A stretch of 5,003 nucleotides of DNA, taken from Pseudomonas sp. Lineage in GTDB: Bacteria > Pseudomonadota > Gammaproteobacteria > Pseudomonadales > Pseudomonadaceae. Location of the stretch: positions 1 to 5,003 of the forward strand of contig JAQZAY010000280.1 in assembly GCA_029239415.1 (NCBI GenBank), in the 5' to 3' direction. Both the position numbers and the translations under genes were made by a program. Of the stretch, positions 1-5,003 are shown piece after piece; position 1 is the stretch's first letter; each line of letters starts with the position of its first letter. Under the pieces are notes generated by a model, which made no database searches, was not told where the DNA came from, and saw nothing but the letters and a program-made list of their open reading frames with translations.

Positions 1-24
1 GCGCTATCAGGTTGAGGCAAGCAG

Positions 25-444
25 ATGGCTATGACAGTCCATTGCGATATCGTCAGCGCGGAAGGGGAAATCTTCTCCGGTCTGGTCGAGATGGTGGTTG
101 CGCACGGTAACCTGGGTGATCTTGGTATCGCTCCAGGCCACGCGCCGCTGATCACCAATCTCAAGCCTGGTCCGATCACGCTGACCAAGCAGGGTGGCGC
201 CCAGGAGGTGTTCTACATCTCTGGTGGTTTCCTCGAGGTCCAGCCGAACATGGTCAAGGTGCTTGCCGATACCGTGCAACGTGCTGCAGACCTGGACGAA
301 GCTCAGGCTCAGGAAGCCCTCAAGGCTGCCGAGAACGCCCTGAACGCCAAGGGCGCGGAGTTCGATTACGGCGCCGCTGCCGCACGACTGGCCGAGGCCG
401 CAGCCCAGCTGCGTACCGTCCAGCAAATGCGCAAGGGCAAGTAA
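25..444 (+). CDS. atpC: F1Fo ATP synthase epsilon subunit
   Basis: Epsilon subunit of the F1 central stalk. It contacts gamma and the c-ring on the cytoplasmic face of the inner membrane and, in the family, inhibits ATP hydrolysis through its mobile C-terminal helices. The protein is 139 aa, the same length as E. coli epsilon, and aligns with it nearly end to end from memory (start MAMT-H-D-VSAE, then FSGLVE, GHAPL at residues 38-42, SGG-LEVQP at about 66-74, VLADT at 79-83). Residues 1 to about 85 form the beta-sandwich and about 88-139 the two-helix domain, rich in Ala/Glu/Gln. The start is supported by GAGG at 14-17, seven bases before ATG. Odd point: the family ATP-sensing motif L/I-D-x-x-R-A reads LDEAQA (90-95), so the Arg is Gln. 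It is the last gene of the atp operon; atpD should end just left of the window. The identification is secure. Confidence 0.97.
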   Translation: MAMTVHCDIVSAEGEIFSGLVEMVVAHGNLGDLGIAPGHAPLITNLKPGPITLTKQGGAQEVFYISGGFLEVQPNMVKVLADTVQRAADLDEAQAQEALKAAENALNAKGAEFDYGAAAARLAEAAAQLRTVQQMRKGK

Positions 445-481
445 TCTGGCCCCGGTCGGATACTTCCATTGCGATTGAGTT

Positions 482-512
482 AAAGGGTAGCCTCGGCTAC
501 CCTTTTTCTTTT
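482..512 (+). terminator. Intrinsic terminator of the atp operon
   Basis: A perfect 10-bp stem (482-491 with 496-505, AAAGGGTAGC/GCTACCCTTT) closes a four-base CTCG loop and runs into a T-rich tract (TTTTTCTTTT, 503-512). It lies 38 bases after the atpC stop. The stem and U-tract are textbook for Rho-independent termination. It separates the ATP synthase operon from glmU, although partial readthrough is possible. Confidence 0.92.
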
Positions 513-526
513 CCGAATTCTTCATC

Positions 527-544
527 CGGTCATTCCACTGACCG
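527..544 (+). promoter_or_regulatory. Inverted repeat in the glmU leader
   Basis: CGGTCA (527-532) and TGACCG (539-544) are perfect inverted copies separated by six bases (TTCCAC). The repeat ends 21 bases before the glmU ATG. The only Shine-Dalgarno-like string, AGGA at 548-551, follows directly but is 14 bases from the ATG, longer than usual. The repeat could be an RNA hairpin affecting translation or a protein-binding dyad; a 6-bp match could also be chance. I found no convincing -35/-10 pair for glmU in 445-565. Confidence 0.35.
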
Positions 545-565
545 CCCAGGATTGGTAGCCAGTCA

Positions 566-1933
566 ATGTCACTCGATATCGTTATTCTCGCCGCTGGTCA
601 GGGGACTCGCATGCGCTCCGCGCTGCCCAAGGTGCTGCACCCTGTTGCCGGCAATTCCATGCTGGGCCATGTTATCCACAGCGCGCGCCAGTTGCAGCCC
701 CAAGGCATCCACGTGGTGATCGGCCACGGTGCCGAGCGGGTGCGCGAGCAGCTGAGCGCCGATGACCTGAACTTTGTCCTGCAGGACAAGCAGCTGGGTA
801 CGGGACATGCGGTGGCCCAGGCCCTCCCGGCGCTGAGTGCCGAAACGGTACTGATCCTGTATGGCGATGTCCCGCTGATCGAGGTCGAGACCCTGCAGCG
901 CCTGCTGGCCAAGGTCAACGATGAGCAGCTGGGCCTGTTGACCGTCACCCTGGCGGACCCGACCGGCTATGGCCGTATCGTGCGTGACGGGCAGGGCAAG
1001 GTGGAAGCGATCGTCGAGCACAAGGATGCCAGCGATGCACAGAAGGCCATCAAGGAAGGCAATACCGGCATCCTCGCCGTGCCGGCCGCGCGCCTGAGCG
1101 ACTGGCTGGGTCGCCTGTCCAACGACAACGCCCAGGGCGAGTACTACCTGACCGACGTGATCGCCATGGCGGTGGCCGATGGCCTGGTGGTGGCGACCGA
1201 GCAGCCTCACGATCCGATGGAAGTGCAGGGCGCCAACGACCGTCGCCAGCTCGCCGAGCTCGAACGCCACTACCAGCTGCGTGAAGGTCGTCGCCTCATG
1301 GCCCAGGGCGTGACCCTGCGCGACCCGGCGCGCTTTGACGTGCGCGGTGAAATCACCGTCGGACGCGACGTGCTGATCGACATCAACGTCATCCTCGAAG
1401 GCAAGGTGGTCATTGAAGACGACGTGCAGATCGGCGCCAACTGCGTGATCAAGGACAGCACCTTGCGCAAGGGCGCAGTGGTCAAGGCCAACAGTCATAT
1501 CGACGGCGCCGTGCTGGGCGAGGGGAGCGACGCGGGTCCGTTCGCGCGCATTCGTCCCGGCACCGTGCTGGAGACCCGCGCCCATGTGGGTAACTTCGTC
1601 GAGCTGAAGAACGCCCACCTGGGCGAAGGCGCCAAGGCGGGTCACCTGACCTATCTGGGCGACGCCGAGGTCGGCGCACGCACCAATATCGGCGCCGGCA
1701 CCATTACCTGCAACTACGATGGCGCCAACAAGTTCAGGACTGTCCTGGGCGAGGACGTGTTCATCGGGTCGAACAACTCGCTGGTAGCGCCTGTGGATAT
1801 CCACGCGGGTGCGACCACTGCGGCAGGTTCGACCATCACCCAGAACGTCGAGGCCCAGCAGTTGGCGGTCGCGCGCGCACGCCAGCGCAATATCGATGGA
1901 TGGGCAAGGCCAGTAAAGCTCAAGAAAGACTGA
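566..1933 (+). CDS. glmU: Bifunctional GlcNAc-1-P uridyltransferase / GlcN-1-P acetyltransferase
   Basis: Cytoplasmic enzyme catalysing the last two steps to UDP-GlcNAc: acetyl-CoA-dependent acetylation of glucosamine-1-phosphate (C-terminal domain), then UTP-dependent uridylyl transfer (N-terminal domain). Length is 455 aa against 456 in E. coli. Residues 1 to about 226 are the nucleotidyltransferase fold with LAAGQGTRM (8-16), K22, QLGTGHA (76-82), metal-ligand D101 in YGDVPL, and N224, matching E. coli K25, D105 and N227. From about 250 to the end is the left-handed beta-helix of hexapeptide repeats, with acetyltransferase residues R330, K348, H360, Y363, N374 and K389 at positions matching E. 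coli R333, K351, H363, Y366, N377 and K392. Nothing catalytic is missing. The start is fixed: no in-frame alternative exists before the TGA at 539-541. The Shine-Dalgarno is weak. It has terminators on both sides, so it may be largely monocistronic. Family and function are certain. Confidence 0.98.
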   Translation: MSLDIVILAAGQGTRMRSALPKVLHPVAGNSMLGHVIHSARQLQPQGIHVVIGHGAERVREQLSADDLNFVLQDKQLGTGHAVAQALPALSAETVLILYGDVPLIEVETLQRLLAKVNDEQLGLLTVTLADPTGYGRIVRDGQGKVEAIVEHKDASDAQKAIKEGNTGILAVPAARLSDWLGRLSNDNAQGEYYLTDVIAMAVADGLVVATEQPHDPMEVQGANDRRQLAELERHYQLREGRRLMAQGVTLRDPARFDVRGEITVGRDVLIDINVILEGKVVIEDDVQIGANCVIKDSTLRKGAVVKANSHIDGAVLGEGSDAGPFARIRPGTVLETRAHVGNFVELKNAHLGEGAKAGHLTYLGDAEVGARTNIGAGTITCNYDGANKFRTVLGEDVFIGSNNSLVAPVDIHAGATTAAGSTITQNVEAQQLAVARARQRNIDGWARPVKLKKD

Positions 1934-1951
1934 GTTGTCCACAGGCTGCAC

Positions 1952-1983
1952 AAGGCCGACTTATGTGAATAAGTCGGCTTTTT
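1952..1983 (+). terminator. Intrinsic terminator after glmU
   Basis: A perfect 10-bp stem, GCCGACTTAT (1955-1964) with ATAAGTCGGC (1969-1978), encloses a GTGA loop, a stable GNRA-type tetraloop. It is followed by TTTTT (1979-1983) and a second T-run at 1986-1990. It begins about 20 bases after the glmU stop, which makes it the glmU terminator and implies that glmR-glmS has its own promoter. Confidence 0.92.
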
Positions 1984-2010
1984 CATTTTTGGAACACTGC
2001 TACCCCCTAT

Positions 2011-2042
2011 AGGAACGGGCTTGCCCGCAATTTCCTGGGCAA
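2011..2042. repeat. Degenerate REP-like hairpin
   Basis: AGGAACGGGCTTGCCCGCAA (2011-2030) resembles the Pseudomonas REP core (GGGAGCGGGCTTGCCCGCGAA) but has lost the leading TGTGGG. CGGGC (2016-2020) and GCCCG (2023-2027) form a hairpin with a CTTG loop. A competing pairing exists between TTGCCC (2021-2026) and GGGCAA (2037-2042). It is probably a decayed extragenic REP copy between the glmU terminator and the glmR promoter region. Confidence 0.55.
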
Positions 2043-2058
2043 CCCAATACCTTCCGAC

Positions 2059-2087
2059 TTGACGAAACCCCGCTCATAGGTTTTGAT
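2059..2087 (+). promoter_or_regulatory. Candidate sigma-70 promoter for glmR-glmS
   Basis: TTGACG (2059-2064, five of six matches to TTGACA) is followed after 17 bases by TTTGAT (2082-2087, four of six matches to TATAAT). A better -10-like hexamer, TATTAT at 2094-2099, has no good -35 at normal spacing. Position is right: after the glmU terminator and 38 bases upstream of the glmR ATG. The -10 is poor, so this is a candidate only. Confidence 0.4.
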
Positions 2088-2100
2088 TGCAACTATTATC

Positions 2101-2114
2101 TTTCGAAACGAAAC
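2101..2114 (+). promoter_or_regulatory. Candidate DeoR-type operator (tandem CGAAA)
   Basis: CGAAA occurs twice head-to-tail (2104-2108 and 2109-2113), preceded by TTT so that TTTCGAAA (2101-2108) is also palindromic. A third CGAAA lies at 2063-2067, overlapping the candidate -35. DeoR-family regulators commonly bind short GAAA/CAAA-type repeats or TTCG...CGAA dyads near their own promoters, so autoregulation by GlmR is plausible. Placement immediately before the glmR start fits a repressor site. This is inference from pattern only. Confidence 0.35.
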
Positions 2115-2124
2115 TTAAGCCGTC

Positions 2125-2892
2125 ATGTCGAAGCGTAACACCCCACAACGTCGCCACAACATCCTGGCCATGCTCAACGAGCAAGGCGAGGTCAGCGTCG
2201 ATGCCTTGGCCAAGCGCTTCGAAACCTCCGAAGTCACTATCCGCAAGGACCTGGCCGCGCTAGAAGCCAACGGCTTGCTGCTGCGCCGCTACGGCGGCGC
2301 GATCACCATGCCTCAGGAACTGATCGGTGATGCAGCGCAGCCGGTGTCCCTCTACAAGCAGGCCATTGCCAAGGCCGCCGTAGGTCGTATCCGCGAACAC
2401 GCGCGAATCATCGTCGACAGCGGCAGCACTACCGCCGCCATGATCCCTGAGCTCGGCTACCAGCCGGGGCTGGTGGTCATGACCAACTCGCTGAATGTCG
2501 CCCGCGCGCTCGGCGACCTGGAGCACGAGCCCGTGCTGCTGATGACTGGCGGCACGTGGGACCCCCATTCCGAGTCCTTCCAGGGCCAGGTCGCCGAGCA
2601 GGTGCTGCGCTCGTACGATTTCGACCAGCTGTTCATCGGTGCCGACGGCATTGACCTGGAGCGTGGCACCACCACCTTCAATGAGCTGCTGGGCCTGTCC
2701 CGGGTCATGGCCGAAGTGGCCCGCGAGGTGATCGTCATGGTCGAGTCCGACAAGGTCGGTCGCAAGATACCCAATCTCGAGCTGCCCTGGAGCAGCGTGA
2801 ACACCTTGATTACAGATGACCGCCTGCCCGTCGAGGCACGCGAACACATTCAAGCCCGCGGCATCAACCTGATCTGTGCCGCTCTCAGCTAG
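2125..2892 (+). CDS. glmR: DeoR-family transcriptional regulator of amino-sugar synthesis
   Basis: Cytoplasmic DNA-binding regulator of the DeoR/GlpR family, 255 aa, the usual family length. Residues 6-60 are the winged helix-turn-helix, with the family signature spread over L28...F32-E-T-S-E-V-T-I-R-K-D-L43, then LEANG (46-50) and RRYGGA (54-59). About 77-235 is the DeoRC phosphosugar-sensor domain, with VDSGSTT (97-103), TNS (120-122), GG (142-143), FIGADGI (170-176) and ESDK (207-210). In P. aeruginosa the gene at this position is named GlmR and its loss causes antibiotic hypersusceptibility. The ligand is not certain; an amino-sugar or hexose phosphate is the inference from family and context. 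The ATG at 2125 has only a weak AAG upstream, but the N-terminus matches the family. The gene follows the glmU terminator and is 12 bases from glmS, so the two are probably cotranscribed. Family is certain, the target less so. Confidence 0.93.
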   Translation: MSKRNTPQRRHNILAMLNEQGEVSVDALAKRFETSEVTIRKDLAALEANGLLLRRYGGAITMPQELIGDAAQPVSLYKQAIAKAAVGRIREHARIIVDSGSTTAAMIPELGYQPGLVVMTNSLNVARALGDLEHEPVLLMTGGTWDPHSESFQGQVAEQVLRSYDFDQLFIGADGIDLERGTTTFNELLGLSRVMAEVAREVIVMVESDKVGRKIPNLELPWSSVNTLITDDRLPVEAREHIQARGINLICAALS

Positions 2893-2895
2893 GAG
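2891..2895 (+). promoter_or_regulatory. glmS ribosome binding site overlapping the glmR stop
   Basis: AGGAG starts inside the glmR TAG stop (2890-2892) and sits nine bases before the glmS ATG at 2905. It is the strongest Shine-Dalgarno in the window, decides the glmS start, and points to translational coupling of glmS with glmR. Confidence 0.8.
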
Positions 2896-2904
2896 CAACA
2901 TCAT

Positions 2905-4740
2905 ATGTGTGGAATCGTTGGTGCCGTCGCCGAGCGCAACATCACAAGCATCCTGATCGAAGGCCTCAAGCGCCTGGAATACCGCGGCTATGACAGCGCG
3001 GGCCTCGCGGTCTTCAGCCAGCAGGGCGAGCTGCAGCGTCGCCGCCGTATCGGCAAGGTCAGCGAACTGGAAGCGGCCGTCGCCGCCGACCCGCTGGTGG
3101 GCCAGCTGGGCATTGCCCATACCCGCTGGGCCACCCATGGCGCCCCGAGCGAGCACAATGCCCACCCGCATTTCTCCAGCGACCAGGTCGCCGTGGTGCA
3201 CAACGGCATCATCGAAAACCACGAAGCCCTGCGCCACGAGCTCAAGGACCTCGGCTACGTGTTCAGCTCCGAGACCGACACCGAGGTCATCGTCCACCTG
3301 CTGCACCACACCCTCAAGTCCGTACCGGACCTGACCGATGCCCTCAAGGCAGCGGTCAAGCAGCTGCATGGTGCCTATGGCCTGGCGGTCATCAACCTGG
3401 AGCAGCCGGATCGCCTGGTCGCGGCTCGCAGCGGCAGCCCGCTGGTGATCGGCCTGGGCCATGGCGAGAACTTCCTGGCCTCCGACCAACTGGCGCTGCG
3501 CCAGGTCACCGACCGCTTCATGTACCTGGAGGAGGGCGACATCGCCGAGATCCGCCGCGACCAGGTCACCATCTGGGACCAGGCCGGCGAGCTCGTCCAG
3601 CGCGAAACCGTGCAGTACCACGAAGGCGCAGAAGCTGCCGACAAGGGTGCCTACCGTCACTTCATGCTCAAGGAAATCCACGAGCAGCCAGCCGTTGTCC
3701 AGCGCACCCTGGAAGGGCGCCTGGGCAAGGACCATGTACTGGTCCAGGCCTTCGGCCCACAGGCTGCCGAACTGTTCGCCAAGGTGCGCAACGTACAGAT
3801 CGTCGCCTGTGGCACCAGCTACCACGCTGGCATGGTCGCCCGCTACTGGCTCGAAAGCCTGGCCGGCATTCCCTGCCAGGTGGAAGTGGCCAGCGAGTTC
3901 CGCTACCGCAAGGTGGTCGTGCAGCCCGACACGCTGTTCGTTTCCATCTCCCAGTCCGGTGAGACCGCCGACACCCTGGCGGCCCTGCGCAACGCCAAGG
4001 AGCTGGGCTTCCTCGGCAGCCTGGCGATCTGCAACGTCGGCATCAGCTCGCTGGTGCGCGAGTCCGACCTGACCCTGCTGACCCTGGCCGGCCCGGAAAT
4101 CGGCGTCGCCTCGACCAAGGCCTTCACCACCCAGCTGGTGTCGCTGATGCTGCTGACCCTGGCCCTGGGCCAAGTGCGTGGCACCCTCGAGGCCGGCGTC
4201 GAAGCCGAACTGGTCGAAGAGCTGCGTCGCCTGCCCGCCCGCCTGGGCGAAGCCCTGGCGATGGACGGCACGGTCGAGAAGACCGCCGAGCTGTTCGCCG
4301 ACAAGCACCACACCCTGTTCCTGGGTCGCGGCGCGCAGTTCCCGGTGGCCATGGAAGGCGCGCTCAAGCTCAAGGAAATCTCCTACATCCACGCCGAGGC
4401 GTATCCGGCTGGCGAACTCAAGCACGGCCCGCTGGCGCTGGTCGACAACGACATGCCAGTGGTCACCGTGGCGCCGAACAACGAGTTGCTGGAAAAGCTC
4501 AAGTCGAACCTGCAGGAAGTCCGCGCCCGTGGCGGCCAGCTGGTGGTGTTTGCCGACGAGCAGGCCGGCCTTGCCAACGGCGAAGGCACCCACGTCATCA
4601 AGGTGCCGCACATCAGCGATGCCCTGGCGCCGATCCTCTACACCATCCCGCTGCAGCTGCTGTCGTACTACGTGGCCGTGCTGAAGGGGACCGACGTCGA
4701 CCAGCCGCGCAACCTGGCGAAGTCGGTGACGGTGGAGTGA
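2905..4740 (+). CDS. glmS: Glutamine--fructose-6-phosphate aminotransferase (isomerizing)
   Basis: Cytoplasmic glucosamine-6-phosphate synthase, the first committed step to UDP-GlcNAc: fructose-6-P plus glutamine gives glucosamine-6-P plus glutamate. Length is 611 aa against 609 in E. coli. Residues 2 to about 240 are the class II (Ntn) glutaminase domain. C2 is the nucleophile, exposed after Met removal; R74-W75, N100-G101 and D125 are the expected glutamine-site residues. Two SIS domains (about 285-425 and 460-600) bind the sugar: CGTS (302-305), SQSGET (349-354), ASTK (402-405), K488, E491, H507 and A605-K606. No residue expected for catalysis is missing. The start is fixed by the required MCGIVG terminus and the AGGAG upstream. 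It is the second gene of the glmR-glmS pair. The leader contains no room for a glmS ribozyme, so any control is likely through GlmR. The last codons ([12 protein letters not shown]) also form the Tn7 target-recognition segment. Confidence 0.98.
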   Translation: MCGIVGAVAERNITSILIEGLKRLEYRGYDSAGLAVFSQQGELQRRRRIGKVSELEAAVAADPLVGQLGIAHTRWATHGAPSEHNAHPHFSSDQVAVVHNGIIENHEALRHELKDLGYVFSSETDTEVIVHLLHHTLKSVPDLTDALKAAVKQLHGAYGLAVINLEQPDRLVAARSGSPLVIGLGHGENFLASDQLALRQVTDRFMYLEEGDIAEIRRDQVTIWDQAGELVQRETVQYHEGAEAADKGAYRHFMLKEIHEQPAVVQRTLEGRLGKDHVLVQAFGPQAAELFAKVRNVQIVACGTSYHAGMVARYWLESLAGIPCQVEVASEFRYRKVVVQPDTLFVSISQSGETADTLAALRNAKELGFLGSLAICNVGISSLVRESDLTLLTLAGPEIGVASTKAFTTQLVSLMLLTLALGQVRGTLEAGVEAELVEELRRLPARLGEALAMDGTVEKTAELFADKHHTLFLGRGAQFPVAMEGALKLKEISYIHAEAYPAGELKHGPLALVDNDMPVVTVAPNNELLEKLKSNLQEVRARGGQLVVFADEQAGLANGEGTHVIKVPHISDALAPILYTIPLQLLSYYVAVLKGTDVDQPRNLAKSVTVE

Positions 4741-4766
4741 AAACCATCTGGATCAAAGCTTTTGTG
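4705..4766 (+). other. attTn7 attachment site, unoccupied
   Basis: The last 36 bases of glmS (4705-4740, encoding [11 protein letters not shown] and stop) correspond to the segment recognised by the Tn7 protein TnsD in other bacteria. In Pseudomonas and E. coli, Tn7 inserts about 25 bases beyond the stop, here near 4765. The sequence runs through this point with no Tn7 end or transposition gene in the following 238 bases, so the site appears empty within the window. Confidence 0.8.
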
Positions 4767-4774
4767 GTGGTTTT
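4740..4774 (+). terminator. Probable intrinsic terminator after glmS
   Basis: AAAACCATC (4740-4748) pairs with GGTGGTTTT (4766-4774): nine pairs including one G-U. The intervening 17 bases can form a small inner stem (CAAA 4754-4757 with TTTG 4761-4764). The T-run is only four bases and is part of the stem, so the hairpin is weaker than the other two terminators. Its position directly at the stop codon and its overlap with the Tn7 insertion point match the arrangement known in E. coli. Confidence 0.6.
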
Positions 4775-4794
4775 AGATAATTAAAACTGTCGCT

Positions 4795-4822
4795 GAGGAA
4801 GGGGGCCCTGGCTCCCTCCCTC
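4795..4822. repeat. GC-rich imperfect hairpin downstream of glmS
   Basis: GAGG (4795-4798) pairs with CCTC (4819-4822). After one A-C mismatch, a further seven pairs (4800-4806 with 4811-4817, one G-U) close a CCTG loop. No T-run follows (AAACATAT), so it is not a standard intrinsic terminator, though it could stabilise the 3' end of glmS mRNA or back up the first hairpin. Confidence 0.4.
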
Positions 4823-4896
4823 AAACATATCGCGACACATCTATCCGCCATCAACCCACTTCGACGCCAAACCTATGCAAGGAAACCAGCACCGAA

Positions 4897-4940
4897 CCTG
4901 TGGGAGCTGGCTTGCCAGCGAACGGCTGCAAAGCAGCCGC
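4897..4940 (+). repeat. Pseudomonas REP element with two hairpins
   Basis: The block begins with the typical Pseudomonas REP head CCTGTGGGAGC, then GCTGGC (4906-4911) and GCCAGC (4914-4919) form a stem around TT, read structurally as a CTTG loop. Next, CGGCTGC (4923-4929) and GCAGCCG (4933-4939) form a perfect 7-bp stem with an AAA loop. The first stem differs from the common CGGGC/GCCCG version by a compensated G-to-T and C-to-A pair, so its pairing is kept. Such elements are scattered extragenically in Pseudomonas genomes, usually mobilised by RAYT transposases, none of which is in this window. Confidence 0.85.
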
Positions 4941-5003
4941 AAACCCTGCAACCCCACTCCCCGGGAAAAAGCAGACCTCAGCCCAGCCAACCTACCTCCC
5001 CCC
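4941..5003. other. Non-coding tail, nothing recognised
   Basis: The final 63 bases are C-rich (several CCC to CCCCC runs, CCCCGGG at 4959-4965) with no open frame, clear promoter or terminator. The whole stretch 4741-5003 has no gene; the window ends before the next gene. Confidence 0.6.

Noticed and set aside
7..525. A 172-codon minus-strand open frame opposite atpC
   Set aside because: It overlaps the certain atpC gene and the terminator stem, and has no recognisable domain.
569..1951. A 460-codon minus-strand open frame opposite glmU
   Set aside because: It is a codon-bias shadow of glmU; the composition is low-complexity-like with no family resemblance.
2893..2904. A glmS ribozyme or leader riboswitch upstream of glmS
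   Set aside because: Only 12 bases separate glmR and glmS, whereas the ribozyme known from Gram-positive bacteria needs well over 100 bases of leader.
2260..4611. A 783-codon open frame on the minus strand opposite glmR and glmS
   Set aside because: It is long because glmR and glmS share a frame and both have G/C-rich third positions, which removes stops from the complementary frame. The translation is rich in His, Gln, Leu, Asp and Val with no recognisable domain, and both sense-strand genes are unmistakable.
4770..4787. AT-rich inverted repeat GTTTTA...TAAAAC as a promoter or origin-like site
   Set aside because: It is short, overlaps the terminator T-run, and lacks a paired -35 or known binding motif on either strand.
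4741..5003. A possible small gene or CRISPR-like array in the tail
   Set aside because: I saw no open frame with a start and ribosome site and no regularly spaced direct repeats; the repeated structure is explained by hairpins and the REP element.

Overview
The window is a core-genome segment from a high-GC gammaproteobacterium, almost certainly a Pseudomonas of the putida/fluorescens side. The gene order atpC - glmU - glmR (DeoR family) - glmS is the Pseudomonas arrangement at the end of the ATP synthase operon. The proteins read as close Pseudomonas homologues with strongly G/C-biased third codon positions. A Pseudomonas-type REP element (CCTGTGGGAGC... with a gCTTGc hairpin) lies near the right end. 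All four genes are on the + strand, intact and of normal family length.

Layout. Bases 25-444 encode the epsilon subunit of F1Fo ATP synthase, the last gene of the atp operon, whose upstream genes lie outside the window. A strong intrinsic terminator (482-512) closes it. Next is glmU (566-1933), with a weak Shine-Dalgarno and a small perfect inverted repeat just upstream, followed by its own intrinsic terminator with a GTGA loop (1952-1983). The 191-base gap 1934-2124 also holds a degenerate REP-like hairpin, a candidate sigma-70 promoter and tandem CGAAA repeats that could be a DeoR-type operator. glmR (2125-2892) and glmS (2905-4740) follow as a tight two-gene unit with 12 bases between them. 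The last 263 bases (4741-5003) are non-coding and contain a probable glmS terminator that coincides with the expected Tn7 insertion point, a second GC-rich hairpin and a two-hairpin REP element. Nothing recognisable follows 4940.

How the genes work together. GlmS makes glucosamine-6-phosphate from fructose-6-phosphate and glutamine. GlmU acetylates glucosamine-1-phosphate and couples it to UTP to give UDP-GlcNAc, the precursor of peptidoglycan and lipid A. The intervening GlmM step is not encoded here. GlmR, a sugar-phosphate-responsive type of repressor/activator, sits between the two enzymes and is the natural candidate to tune glmS (and itself) to amino-sugar supply. AtpC is a neighbour by conserved synteny rather than by pathway.

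I see no novel system. The most useful second-look items are the unoccupied Tn7 attachment site, the candidate GlmR operator, the single in-frame amber codon separating glmR from glmS, and the glmU leader inverted repeat. The long minus-strand open frames opposite glmU and glmR-glmS look like GC-rich shadows.
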